A DNA stretch of 64,000 bases from NCBI RefSeq assembly GCF_002262885.1, contig NZ_NKYF01000026.1, forward strand, positions 62,001-126,000, written 5' to 3'. Below are positions 26,853 to 35,643 of the stretch, piece by piece. Positions within the stretch are counted from its first letter, which is position 1. Every line of letters starts with the position of its first letter. Source of the stretch: Pseudonocardia sp. MH-G8 (lineage in GTDB: Bacteria; Actinomycetota; Actinomycetes; Mycobacteriales; Pseudonocardiaceae). Both the position numbers and the translations under genes were made by a program. A model generated the notes under the pieces. The model searched no databases. It worked only from the letters and a program-made list of their open reading frames with translations, and was not told the DNA's origin.

Positions 26853-28442
26853 TCAACGGACGGCAGCCATCGCCCCGCTCAGCAGCCGCCGGCGCGCGAT
26901 GCCCGAAAGGCCGTGGTCACGGAGCGCGGACCTGGCGGCAAGCCAGCCGCATACCCCGTGCACCCCGCCGCCCGGGTGCGCCGCCGCACTGGCGAGGTAC
27001 AGGCCCGCGATGGGAGTTGCGGGGCGCCCGAGTCCAGGGACGGGGCGGAAGACGAGCTGCTGGAACAGCTGGGCGGTGCCGCCGTTGACCGCGCCCTGCC
27101 CGAGGTTAGGGTCCGACGCCTGCAGATCGGACGGACGCTGCACGTCGCGGTGCAGCACCCGGTCGCCGAACCCCGGCGCGAACTCCTCGAGCACCCGCTC
27201 CGCGCGCCGGGCCAGCTCGTCCGCCGACTCGTCGTCGGCCATCCCGCGGGGTAGGTGGGTGTAGGCCCACGCGCTCTCGGTCCCGGCAGGGGACCGGCTC
27301 GCGTCGGCCGTGGTCATCTGGCCGAGGAGCAGGAACGGTGATTCCGGCAGCCGGCGCGACTCGAGGTCGGCAGACCACCGCACCAGCTCGAGTTCCCCGG
27401 CCCCCAGATGCACCGTGCCGGCTCCGGCCACGTCCTGCGCGCGCCATGGCACGGGCCCGTCGAGGGCCCAGTTGACTTTGACGATCGGTGTGTCCCAGGC
27501 GAACCGGGCCATGTCGGCCCGTACCCGTGTGGGCACGGCCGAGTCGGGGAGCAGCTCCCCGTAGAGGCTGGGCGCCGAGACGTCGGCGAGCACGGCGCGC
27601 CGCGCGTACACGGTGCGGCCACCCGCGGTGCGGACCGCGACAGCTCGGCCGTCCTGCACGTCGATACGTTCCACGCGTTGACCGGTGCAGATCTGCGCAC
27701 CCGCCGCCGTGGCGCGCCGCTCAAGGGCGGCGCTCAGCTCACCGGAGCCGCCGACCGGTACGGGAAAGCCGTAGCGCTGGCCGAGCATGGCGAGCAACCA
27801 GCCGAACGCGCCGCTGACCGGAGACGTCATCGGCACGTCGGCGTGCACGGCGTTCCCCGCGAGCAGCAGCCGGGCGGCCTCGCCGCTGAAGAGCTCCTCA
27901 CCCATCCGCTTCGCGGGGAGGGTGAGGAAGCGGGCGAGCCGCAGCGCTGCCCGGCTCCCGATCCGCGTCAGCAGCTGCACCGGGCCGCGCACGGGTGGGA
28001 ACGCGCTGAACAGCGATCGCAGGAGGGGCTCTTCGATGTCGTCCCACTGGCGGCACAGCTCCAGCCACGCCGGCCCGTCAGCCGGATGGGAAGCACTCAG
28101 CCCGGCGGCGGTGCGTTCCCGGTCCGTGTGCAGAACGGCCGCCTCTGCATGGTCGGGCCGCAGGGGGTGGGCGAGCACACTCGGCGCCCGGGTCCAGCGC
28201 AGGCCATGGCGCTCGAGCTCGAGCGCGCGCAGGATCGGGGAGGCCTGCGCGAGCGGGTAGAACGCGCTGTAGAGGTCGGCGGTGAAGCCCGGGTGGATCA
28301 CGGCGGACCGGACCGCGCCCCCGACCGTGTCGGCGCCCTCGAGCAGACAGACGTCCCAGCCGGCATCGGCCAGCACAGCAGCCGCGACGAGGCCGTGGTG
28401 CCCTCCGCCGACGACGACGGCGTCCGCGGCGCTGCTCGTCAC
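26853..28442 (-). CDS. Phytoene-desaturase-like FAD-dependent oxidoreductase
   Basis: 529 residues. The N-terminal Rossmann FAD motif is AVVVGGGHHGLVAAAVLADA with EGADTVGGAVRS. The middle has GGSGELSAALERRATAAGA. The C-terminal FAD-binding signature is GLYLASAAAHPGGGVHGVCG, typical of the CrtI/NAD(P)/FAD oxidoreductase family. No phytoene synthase lies nearby, so a carotenoid role is not supported; many members have unknown substrates. The GTG at 28442 is where family similarity begins. Its Shine-Dalgarno is weak. Confidence 0.85.
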   Translation of the reverse strand: MTSSAADAVVVGGGHHGLVAAAVLADAGWDVCLLEGADTVGGAVRSAVIHPGFTADLYSAFYPLAQASPILRALELERHGLRWTRAPSVLAHPLRPDHAEAAVLHTDRERTAAGLSASHPADGPAWLELCRQWDDIEEPLLRSLFSAFPPVRGPVQLLTRIGSRAALRLARFLTLPAKRMGEELFSGEAARLLLAGNAVHADVPMTSPVSGAFGWLLAMLGQRYGFPVPVGGSGELSAALERRATAAGAQICTGQRVERIDVQDGRAVAVRTAGGRTVYARRAVLADVSAPSLYGELLPDSAVPTRVRADMARFAWDTPIVKVNWALDGPVPWRAQDVAGAGTVHLGAGELELVRWSADLESRRLPESPFLLLGQMTTADASRSPAGTESAWAYTHLPRGMADDESADELARRAERVLEEFAPGFGDRVLHRDVQRPSDLQASDPNLGQGAVNGGTAQLFQQLVFRPVPGLGRPATPIAGLYLASAAAHPGGGVHGVCGWLAARSALRDHGLSGIARRRLLSGAMAAVR

Positions 28443-29070
28443 GATCGGCCGAGGTGCGTCACGGCGTTCACAGCGGCCGTGCCGGCCACTGTGGCCAGGA
28501 CTCTGCGGATCACATCTCCTCGCACAACTCCGGCGTACCCCGCATCCTTCGCCTGGAACCCGGCTCTCCGGGCGGGCGCTGCATGCGTCGTGAGCGTGCC
28601 TGATCGTCAGGTGTCGCCCGTCGTCCGCTCCGCCGCTGGATCTGACGCCGTCGTGCAAATTTCCGGGGGCGCGGCCCGCGGCGAACAGCAGTCGCCACCG
28701 CTCCGGGCCGGCCGCCGATCGTCGTCCCGATCCACCGCACCGCTGAAGACCGCGATTGATCAGGCGACGGTGACCTGGTCCCGCGCGGCCCCATGGCGGG
28801 TGACGAGTGACGGGAGGGTGACGACGAGCAGCATCGCGGTCGTCCCACAGTCCAGTACCTGGCCGGCACCGAACCGCTCAGGAGGAGCGGCGCGTGTCAG
28901 GGCGCATGGGCCGGGTAGAGGGGCAGCGCGGACGTAGCTGAGATCAATGGCGTGTTGGCGAGGATAGGGGTCACTGTGAGGCATCGACACGACCGACGCA
29001 CAGCTCCTCGAGATCGGGCGCCGACCGACGCGCGCGCAGTGATACCCGACTGGACCGCGGGCTTGACGTG
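28443..29070 (+). other. Long non-coding or decayed stretch
   Basis: 628 nt without a convincing gene on either strand. Short frames have poor coding character and no ribosome-binding sites. Promoters for the flanking divergent genes should lie here, but no clear box was identified. Confidence 0.4.
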
Positions 29071-30105
29071 ATGGAGGTTCTGCTCGGTCCGTGGCCGATC
29101 ACGGTCAGCGTCGTGGTGTTCGTTGTCGGGGCAATGGCGACCGTCACAGGTGTGATCCGCATGGCGTCTCTCGGGGACACGCTCGCCGACCGCACCGGCT
29201 GGGGCGAGGCCCTGTTCGGGGCGGTGTTCTTCGGCGCCGCCAGCTCCCTGTCCGGCATCGTCATCACCGCGGTCGCTGCGGCCGGCGACAACGCGGCGTT
29301 GGCATACAGCAATGCCGTCGGTGGCATCGCGGCGCAAACCCTCGCCGTCGCCGTCGCCGACCTGTTCTACCGGCGGGGCAACCTCGAGCACGCCGCAGCG
29401 TCCCTGTCGAACATCCTGTTCGGCTGCCTGCTCCTCGCGCTACTGACGCTCATCGTGCTCGCCGCGTACCTGCCCCCGGTCACCGTCTGGGCCATCCATC
29501 CCATGTCCGTCGTACTCGTCGCCGTGTACGTCGGCGGCCTGTGGCTCATCCAGCGCAATGGCGCCCGACCGATGTGGGAAGCCGTACGCACCCGTGCCAC
29601 GCTGGTCGACGAACCCGCTGGTGACGATGGGGTCCGATCGTCAACTCGAGTAGTCTGGGCCCAGTTCGTCGTCATCGGTGTGGGCGTGAGCACCGGCGGC
29701 GCGGCCCTCGCACTCGCTTCCGAAGGAATCATCAACGCGACCGGCCTCACCGCTGGCTTCGTCGGCGCCATCCTGCTCGGGGTCGTCAACGCCTTGCCCG
29801 AGACCGTCACAGCGATCACCGCCGTCCGACGCGGCGCCCTCACCCTCGCCATTGGCGCGATCCTCGGTGGGAACTCGTTCGATGCGCTCAACGTCGCGAT
29901 CGGCGACACCTTCTACCGCAGCGGGTCGCTCTATCACCAAGCCGGCCCCGACGAGCTGTTCCTCACCTTGGCCAGCGCCCTCATGACCGTCATCGTTGTC
30001 GCAGGCCTCCTCGTTCGCCAAACCCGCGGGCCCGGCCGCGTCGGATTCGAAGGCATCGCATTGATCATCACCTATGTCGCCATCGTCGGCGTACTCAGCG
30101 TCTGA
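29071..30105 (+). CDS. CaCA-type Na+/Ca2+ exchanger-like membrane protein
   Basis: 344 residues with about ten hydrophobic segments. Two homologous halves carry alpha-repeat motifs: GAASSLSGIVITAVAAAGDN with AVGGIAAQTLAVAV, and GVVNALPETVTAITAVRRGA with GAILGGNSFDALNVA. The acidic residues in those repeats bind cations in the family. Length fits the superfamily (300-370). The ATG at 29071 is used; a GTG 3 nt earlier is possible. Ion specificity is not readable. Confidence 0.85.
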   Translation: MEVLLGPWPITVSVVVFVVGAMATVTGVIRMASLGDTLADRTGWGEALFGAVFFGAASSLSGIVITAVAAAGDNAALAYSNAVGGIAAQTLAVAVADLFYRRGNLEHAAASLSNILFGCLLLALLTLIVLAAYLPPVTVWAIHPMSVVLVAVYVGGLWLIQRNGARPMWEAVRTRATLVDEPAGDDGVRSSTRVVWAQFVVIGVGVSTGGAALALASEGIINATGLTAGFVGAILLGVVNALPETVTAITAVRRGALTLAIGAILGGNSFDALNVAIGDTFYRSGSLYHQAGPDELFLTLASALMTVIVVAGLLVRQTRGPGRVGFEGIALIITYVAIVGVLSV

Positions 30106-30148
30106 GGCAGCATTCGGCTCAACCAAGGTGGTCTGCGGGCGTTGCTGA

Positions 30149-30292
30149 TCACGAGAGGACCTGGACGCGAGCGCGTTCAAGCAGCAGATTATCGTGTCGG
30201 CCCTGCTCGTGGGCGCCATCGTCGGCGCCGTGCTATCGGGCTACCGCGCCGATCGGATCAGCCGCAGGGGCAGCGGGACGACCGGGCCGTAG
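30149..30292 (+). pseudogene. Fragment of an MFS sugar-porter-like transporter
   Basis: About 45 codons read FKQQIIVSALLVGAIVGAVL followed by SGYRADRISRRGS. This matches helix 2 and the G-x-x-x-D-R-x-G-R-R loop of MFS porters. There is no start codon and a stop occurs immediately after. A transporter remnant between the exchanger and the XRE-ImmA operon. Confidence 0.65.
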
Positions 30293-30300
30293 GTACGGGA

Positions 30301-31497
30301 CTAGCTGTCGCGGACCAGTGTGAGGATGGGGCGGTCGTCGATGTGGCCGAGCCGCGAACGCAGTGTCTTGATCGGCCACGCCAGCTCGTCGGCGAGTTGC
30401 GCAAGTGTGAGGCCGTGTTGTTCAGCGAGGTCGAACGCACTGCGCAGCAGAGTGGGCGTTTCGCCCGGGTAGGCGGTGATGGACTCCGGGCGCAGCAGTC
30501 CGGCGGTCTTGAGTTGCTGAATTCGCTGATAGGCGCGGCGTGCAGAGATGTCGGTGGTGGTCCCTAGCTCCCGAGTACGCCGGACGAGGGAGTCCAGCGC
30601 AACGCCCCACCGGCGGGAGACGAGTTCGAGCGCGGGGACGCGTAGGCGTGTGGGAAGCTCGGGGCCGATCTCGGTCGCGGGAGTGAGGAGTTCGGCGGCG
30701 AAGCGGTCGGCCTCGCGTTCCTGTTCGATGTCGCCGGGGTTGGCGTCGGTGTGCAGGAGCAGGTGCCCGAGTTCGTGGGCGGCGGTGAACCGGTGGCGGT
30801 AAACGTCGTTTGCCCGATCGGGGGTGAGGATCACCAGCGGGCGCGGAAGCCGGGAGGTGGAGAAGGCGTCGACGCGCGCAACTTCGTCGCTGCTGGCGAA
30901 GGGCAGCAGGGCGACGATGATGCCGTGCATCTCCATGGTGCGTACGAGGTGGCGAAGGGGTCCCGGCCCGATGTGCCAGTGCCGCCGCAGCTGCTGGGCG
31001 GCAACTTCGGGTGCGACGGAAACCGCGCCGGTCTGGCTGTCGAGGTCGGGGAGATCGACCGGGGGCAGTTCGACGCGCATCTCGAGCGCGTGGGCCAGTT
31101 CCCACAGCTGCTCGACGAAAGCGGCGGCCTTTGCCCGTTGCCCGACTCGGGTGCTGCGCAGGCTCCGAAAGTGCGCCATCGACGCATCGAGACGGGCGTG
31201 GGGCCGCCCGGTGGCGAAGAACGCCACCGGGACGCCGAGCACTCGGGCCAATGCATCGAGGTGATCTGCGCGGGGCGTGATGATCCCGGCCTCGTACTGA
31301 CCCACTGCGGCGGCGGAAACCTGTAGGTCCTCGGCGAGGGCTTGTTTGGTCTTGCCTGTGAGCACCCGGGCCTGGGTCAGGCGCGCCGGGTCGAAGGCGT
31401 CGGCGACGGCACCCGCGGCGACGGACTCGAACAGCGAGGGCTGACGGAGCTGGATGGTTACTGGCTTCCGGTTGTGCGTTCGGTTTTGGTCGGTCAC
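30301..31497 (-). CDS. XRE-family HTH plus ImmA/IrrE metallopeptidase protein
   Basis: 398 residues. A Cro/CI helix-turn-helix (about 37-92: LTQARVLTGKTKQALAEDLQ, SAAAVGQYEAG) is fused to an ImmA/IrrE zinc peptidase domain with HELGH at 241-245 (FTAAHELGHLLLHTD) and a downstream Glu-rich EQEREADRFAAELL. Such proteins degrade or inactivate repressors, or act as antitoxin-like regulators next to a toxin gene. Its start overlaps the stop of the upstream 259-aa gene by 4 nt, so the two are coupled. Confidence 0.88.
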   Translation of the reverse strand: MTDQNRTHNRKPVTIQLRQPSLFESVAAGAVADAFDPARLTQARVLTGKTKQALAEDLQVSAAAVGQYEAGIITPRADHLDALARVLGVPVAFFATGRPHARLDASMAHFRSLRSTRVGQRAKAAAFVEQLWELAHALEMRVELPPVDLPDLDSQTGAVSVAPEVAAQQLRRHWHIGPGPLRHLVRTMEMHGIIVALLPFASSDEVARVDAFSTSRLPRPLVILTPDRANDVYRHRFTAAHELGHLLLHTDANPGDIEQEREADRFAAELLTPATEIGPELPTRLRVPALELVSRRWGVALDSLVRRTRELGTTTDISARRAYQRIQQLKTAGLLRPESITAYPGETPTLLRSAFDLAEQHGLTLAQLADELAWPIKTLRSRLGHIDDRPILTLVRDS

Positions 31498-32273
31498 GGC
31501 GCCTCGGACTTACCGGTCTGGCGAGGACGCAGGATCGGCTGCGCAACCAGCCCGCTGTCGAACGCATCCTCGACCGCTGCGGAAGCGGTCCGCACCCCGG
31601 CAACCGCGGGGGGCGCGACCGCCGAAGCGGAGATGGCCGGGAGCTGCAGCTCCTCGCGGAACGCCCAGACCAGCCGGTCGTCTTCCCCGAGGTCGGCATA
31701 GCCGAGATGACCACGCAGCAGGGCGTCGGGGGTGCTCGCATAGCCCAGCACCGCAATCCGGTGTCCGTCTGACGTCAACGTACGGATCACGTCGAGATAG
31801 CCACCGAGCTCCTGCTGCTCTTCGTCGGCCAGCGCAGCAACGACCTCTTCGCCCAGTCCGGTCTCCCCGAGCTCGAGATCCAGCTCCAGGGGAAGGTCCA
31901 CGGGGGTGAACAGCGAGCGCCGGGTGTCAGAGACCGGGTGCCCGAACGGCACGTCGGCGATGTCGGTAGCGCGGTCCTTGGCGTAGCGCCATGCGACCAG
32001 CGGTACCCCGTTGATCACCGGAACCTCGTACGGCGCACCCTTTGGACGATGCGGTCGCACTCCCGCAACCCTGTCGAGTTCGCGGACCAGCGCGCGAGGC
32101 ACGGCCAGCCACATCAGCCCGTAGACAGCAGCGGTGCCCAGGTCGAGCTCGATGTGCTTAGCGGCGAGGGCATTGTGAGCTGCGGTGAGCACCTGAGGTG
32201 CGACCGCGCGCACATGTGGGCCTGCCTCGCCAAACATCTGCCGAGACCAGGCGACGCCTTCAACGTCGGCCAT
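31494..32273 (-). CDS. Hypothetical protein paired with the XRE-ImmA gene
   Basis: 259 residues, soluble, no domain recognised with confidence. The middle has SDTRRSLFTPVDLPLELDLE and a helical ADEEQQELGGYLDVIRTLTS region. The ATG at 32273 has AGGAGG 8 nt upstream. First gene of a two-gene operon with the XRE-ImmA protein. The arrangement (unknown protein followed by HTH-ImmA partner) resembles toxin-antitoxin-like phage-defence pairs such as RosmerTA, but I cannot confirm homology. Confidence 0.7.
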   Translation of the reverse strand: MADVEGVAWSRQMFGEAGPHVRAVAPQVLTAAHNALAAKHIELDLGTAAVYGLMWLAVPRALVRELDRVAGVRPHRPKGAPYEVPVINGVPLVAWRYAKDRATDIADVPFGHPVSDTRRSLFTPVDLPLELDLELGETGLGEEVVAALADEEQQELGGYLDVIRTLTSDGHRIAVLGYASTPDALLRGHLGYADLGEDDRLVWAFREELQLPAISASAVAPPAVAGVRTASAAVEDAFDSGLVAQPILRPRQTGKSEAP

Positions 32274-32712
32274 GCAGCGCGCCTCCTAGATTCAACTTCC
32301 CTACGGCGAAGCTATCAGAGACTTCAGATTCTCCCCGAGACGACACGCCTGAGGCCTCGGCCTCCTCGTATCAGTGACTCCCCGACGACTGCTTCCTGCG
32401 CACGCTTTGCTCATGGGTCGACAGGCGAGCTGTGTGCTTGGCGTGGCGGAGGCGTTGCCGGCTGGTGAAGGCCGCGTCCAGTCCTGGTGCTGTCGAGCAG
32501 ATCGCGAAGCTCCGCTGCCGCTGCCTCGATGAGCTACCCGTGGCAGTCGCCAGGTCGAGGAGGTGGGGTAGTTCGGGCAGTATTACCAAGCCCTCCTGCC
32601 CATCGAGCTCACAGCAGCTGTGGGCTGGGGGTGACGCCCGGGTCGCTCGTCTCGGTGGATCCGAGCCAAGCACCAGTGTCGATACCTGGGAAGCGCGGAG
32701 TTTCCGGCCAGG
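32274..32712 (-). other. Intergenic region upstream of the XRE-ImmA operon
   Basis: No gene seen in about 440 nt. The part next to 32273 is AT-richer than its surroundings, with a partial dyad GAAG-N10-CTTC near 32310-32330, a plausible operator/promoter for the minus-strand operon. Confidence 0.3.
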
Positions 32713-32721
32713 GTGCTCGCC

Positions 32722-33117
32722 GTGACGGAGAACCTGGTCGCCCCCGCGCGGCCCTATGAAACCCTCGGTCGGTTCCTGAGCTTGCTGCTCGAGCAGACCT
32801 CGGCGGCGAGCGCCACGACGGTGACCGGACTGCACATCTGGGAGAAGTATGGCGGTGGGTGCGTGGTGGAGTGGACCGCTGGCCCGCACGCCATGCAGGT
32901 TCTCCGGGAGTTGGAGATGCTCGCGGATGACGACGCCACGACAACGAGATTGTCCCCGGGCGACATCACGGACGTCGACGAGTACTGCCCCGGCGCGGTC
33001 AAGTTCCGGGTGCGAGGTGTCCAGTTCGAACTGCGCCCGGTGGATACCGTGGGTGTCGAAGCCGAGCGTGAGCAACTGCGGAACTTGATCCGGGAGTGCC
33101 GCGACATCCGACGGTAG
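32722..33117 (+). CDS. Hypothetical protein
   Basis: 131 residues from GTG 32722 (MTENLVAPARPYETL); a GTG at 32713 is the alternative. Mixed alpha/beta composition with GLHIWEKYGGGCVVEWTAGP and a C-terminal charged helix (EAEREQLRNLIRECRDIRR). No family recognised and no strong ribosome-binding site. Coding character is good over the whole length. Confidence 0.5.
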   Translation: MTENLVAPARPYETLGRFLSLLLEQTSAASATTVTGLHIWEKYGGGCVVEWTAGPHAMQVLRELEMLADDDATTTRLSPGDITDVDEYCPGAVKFRVRGVQFELRPVDTVGVEAEREQLRNLIRECRDIRR

Positions 33118-33192
33118 GACGCGATGAAACGCTCGCGACCGAGCCGACGCGCATGATCGTGCTGGTCGACAGTCGCCCGTGCGGCGTTCGTT

Positions 33193-33640
33193 GTGCGGGG
33201 TGTCGGGGCAGGCCCACCTGTCCCGAATGATGTGGGCTTCGCCGTGGTCCTTGCCGCGATGGCACGGGCCGTGCCGCCGGAGACGCGGTCGCTGGCGATG
33301 GGGCCAGGGACAGCGGCGGGGTCGGCGGGCCAGTTCCTGCTCGTGCCGGTCACCCACGTGTTCCTGCACTCGCACGGCTGGGCGAACGCCTACCCGTTCC
33401 TGGCCGTCGCCGCGGCGCTGATGATCCCGCCGCCGGGCTGTCCGGGCGCCTCGAGCCCGTACCCGAGGACGTCGTGTGCCGGTCGCTCGGCGGCACGATC
33501 GGCGGGGCGCTGCGGCACCGCGGGTTCGTGCTGCTCATGTGCGGCTACGTCGTCTGGTCGGGCTCTTCAACATCGCCGGCTGCATGTGGTTCGGCGCGCT
33601 GGGCGGAGGCCGCAGCCGTAGGCGGCTGCTGGCAGGCGCG
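33193..33640 (+). pseudogene. Frameshifted fragment of an MFS transporter
   Basis: Frame 1 reads FAVVLAAMARAVPPETRSLA, PGTAAGSAGQFLLVPVTHVF and WANAYPFLAVAAALMIP, typical of helices 4-6 of an MFS porter. At about 33435 the similarity jumps frame (RLEPVPEDVVCRSLGGTIGG, RHRGFVLLMCGYVV), then again at about 33555 (GLFNIAGCMWFGALGGG). At least two indels, and the N- and C-terminal parts are absent. After 33640 the sequence no longer matches. On the minus strand at about 33680-33780, GLVAYVATIFAANWFVAH may be a scrap of a VUT-type membrane protein. Confidence 0.75.
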
Positions 33641-33848
33641 AAGAGCCGGGCGCACACGAGCGCGAGCGCGACCAGGGTGCTGGTTCCCACAATGGTGCGG
33701 GTGGGCCACGAACCAGTTGGCGGCGAAGATCGTCGCGACGTACGCGACCAGGCCCACCAGCCCGTGGTCAGGTGGGCCCACCCACGTCGCCCAACGGCTG
33801 CTCCCTCGACATCTGCCGGGCGGGGCCAGACCTGCTCTGCCCGCGCGG

Positions 33849-34637
33849 CTATCGCTTGAACTCCATCTGCTCCAGGCGTGTCTGCACGGTCCGACCGCTC
33901 TCCCACGAGTTGGCGCCGGACACCACCGTCGGCTCCGGGATGTCGGCCCGACTCTGCCGCTTGTCCGCCGTGGAGAGGCCGAGCCTGCGGTCCCGGTCGT
34001 GGACCAGTGCCTCGCGGACCTGCCCGTCCGCTGTCAAGCCCATCATCAGCTGCGGGATCCCGTACGGGAAATCGTCGCGGTCGTACTGCCAGGTGTGGAA
34101 CGTCTTCCCATAGGTCCTCACCAGGTCTTCGAAATAGGCGTGCTCCGCGAGATCGGGGATCCCCGGGGCGACCAGGCTGCCGGACCTGACCTCGTAGTGG
34201 TGGCTGTGCCAGAGCCGCCTCTCGTCGTCAGGGAGGCTACGGAAGCGCTCCTCGCTGGTGATGTATTCGATCCCGATCAGGCGGGCGTCGGGTGCATTTC
34301 GGTCGAAGATCACGCACTGGTGCAGGTCGTGGCGCAGGTGGATGCAGAAGTGTGTCGCCTCGACCTGCCGTCCCAGTTCGTCGGCGTACATGTGGAAGCC
34401 GTTGAGGTAGGTGCTCATCGCATCCAGCGGGTACTTCGACTGCATGACGCCGGCCGCCATGTCGAGCGCGCGATGCTTGAGCGGGTGTCCCTTGCCGATC
34501 TTGGCGGCCGTCGCGGCCTTGCGACCGAACACCACGCCGACCGCAGCCGCTGCCCCGGCGGCGACACCGATGCCGATAGATCCGGCCGTCCTCCGGCCGG
34601 AGCGATGCGAGCAGGATTTGTCAGGTGCGGAAGCCAT
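33849..34637 (-). CDS. DUF1264 (oil-body-associated-protein-like) protein
   Basis: 262 residues. After a short basic stretch and an Ala/Gly-rich hydrophobic segment (about 15-33, possible membrane anchor or signal), the DUF1264 domain is full-length. It shows HPLKHRALDMAAGVMQSKYP, YLNGFHMYADELGRQVEATH, HQCVIFDRNAPDARLIGIEY, LWHSHHYEVRSG and YGKTFHTWQYDRDD. His-rich motifs suggest a metal or cofactor site. Plant homologues associate with oil bodies; the bacterial role is unknown. Start ATG 34637, 10 nt from a GGGTAG box, so nearly leaderless. Confidence 0.85.
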   Translation of the reverse strand: MASAPDKSCSHRSGRRTAGSIGIGVAAGAAAAVGVVFGRKAATAAKIGKGHPLKHRALDMAAGVMQSKYPLDAMSTYLNGFHMYADELGRQVEATHFCIHLRHDLHQCVIFDRNAPDARLIGIEYITSEERFRSLPDDERRLWHSHHYEVRSGSLVAPGIPDLAEHAYFEDLVRTYGKTFHTWQYDRDDFPYGIPQLMMGLTADGQVREALVHDRDRRLGLSTADKRQSRADIPEPTVVSGANSWESGRTVQTRLEQMEFKR

Positions 34638-34647
34638 GCACACCGGC

Positions 34648-34672
34648 CTACCCGGGGCTGGATCCGCGAACC
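34648..34672 (-). promoter_or_regulatory. Putative SigB/SigF-type promoter of the DUF1264 gene
   Basis: Minus strand GGTT (34672-34669), 15-nt spacer, GGGTAG (34653-34648). Predicted transcript begins within a few nt of the start codon. Confidence 0.42.
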
Positions 34673-34891
34673 GCGGGAATCCCCAGGTGGCATGCGGCGC
34701 GTCTGAAGCCAGCTGATCCGCGGCTACGGGACGCGGTGGAGCGGCACCGGGACAGGTCCGCCAGTCAGATCCGCAGCGGGCTGTCCGGCATTCATCGCGC
34801 CAACTTGGCGTATGCGGGCGCTGTGCCAGGTCAGGCGCGTGCGGTCCTCACCCGGCCGAGTCGGGCGATCAACCCGACGAGCTCGCGCTGT

Positions 34892-35222
34892 TCACGTGGC
34901 TCTCGGGGCATACATGATCAAGGCGACGCCAGCCAGACAGATGAGGGCACCGATGATTCCGTAGCGGTCGGAAACCGTCGAGCACGACACCCCGGAGCAG
35001 GGAACCGGCGACGAACACACCGCCGTAGGCGGCCAGGATGCGGCCGAAGTGCGGATCAGGCTGCAGAGTCGCGACGAACCCGTAGGTCCCGAGCGCGAGG
35101 ACCCCGGCGCCAACCCAGAGCCGGCCGCGCTGCTCGCGCACGCCTTGCCACACGAGTCAGGCGCCGCCGATTTCGGCGAGGGCTGCCAGCACGAACAGCG
35201 CAAGTGAGCGGGCCACGGTCAT
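34892..35222 (-). pseudogene. UPF0060 (YnfA-like) membrane protein gene, inactivated
   Basis: The translation follows the small four-helix UPF0060 family: SLALFVLAALAEIGGA, then an in-frame TGA where the family has Trp/Tyr. It resumes as LVWQGVREQRGRLWVGAGVL, LGTYGFVATLQPDPHFGRIL and AAYGGVFVAGSLLRGVVLDG. A frameshift at about 34975 moves the end (DRYGIIGALICLAGVALIMY) to another frame. One nonsense change and one indel make it non-functional. The intact pattern on both sides suggests recent decay. Confidence 0.85.
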
Positions 35223-35280
35223 ACACGGACGCTATCCGGCCTGGCTGCGGGTGCCCTGAGCACTGCCGGACGGACTTGGC

Positions 35281-35643
35281 TCAAGCGCGCAGCCAGGTCC
35301 ATGCCGTGCTCAACTCGTCGTGGGCGAAGGTTTTGATCTCGCCCGTGATCAGGAGGTTGGCCAGCTTGGCGCACCACTGCTCCCAGGTGGGCGCGCCGAC
35401 GATCGCGACCTTGTCGAAGTCGCGGCGGTGGCGCACGTCCAGGCAGGTATTGCGCCAGGCGGCACGAGCGTTCCAACCGCGGAACGTCTGCTCCAAGAGG
35501 AAGAGCACCCGGATCTGCTCGGCGCCCTTGAGTGCCTTCGCCAGCTGCGGGACGAGGACGTCCCTGTAGTCGTCTTCGGTCAGTACGCCCCGGGCACGGA
35601 CGGCGATGACATCGCCTTCGGTCTCAGTCATCAGTTCGAGCAC
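35281..35643 (-). CDS. SpoIIAA-like/STAS-fold protein
   Basis: 120 residues in the SpoIIAA-like family (compact STAS-type fold): ETEGDVIAVRARGVLTEDDY at the start, IRVLFLLEQTFRGWNARAAW in the middle, and WCAKLANLLITGEIKTF near the end. The GTG at 35643 is used because AAGG lies 7 nt upstream and family similarity begins there. It overlaps the MerR gene by 20 nt; an ATG at 35631 is the alternative. Third gene of the thioredoxin-MerR operon. Role unknown. Confidence 0.78.
   Translation of the reverse strand: MLELMTETEGDVIAVRARGVLTEDDYRDVLVPQLAKALKGAEQIRVLFLLEQTFRGWNARAAWRNTCLDVRHRRDFDKVAIVGAPTWEQWCAKLANLLITGEIKTFAHDELSTAWTWLRA

Noticed and set aside
1..30000. DosR-type boxes (GGGACTTNNGNCCCT-like) expected from the dormancy-like gene content
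   Set aside because: None seen by eye upstream of the relevant genes; GGGTA-type boxes fit better.
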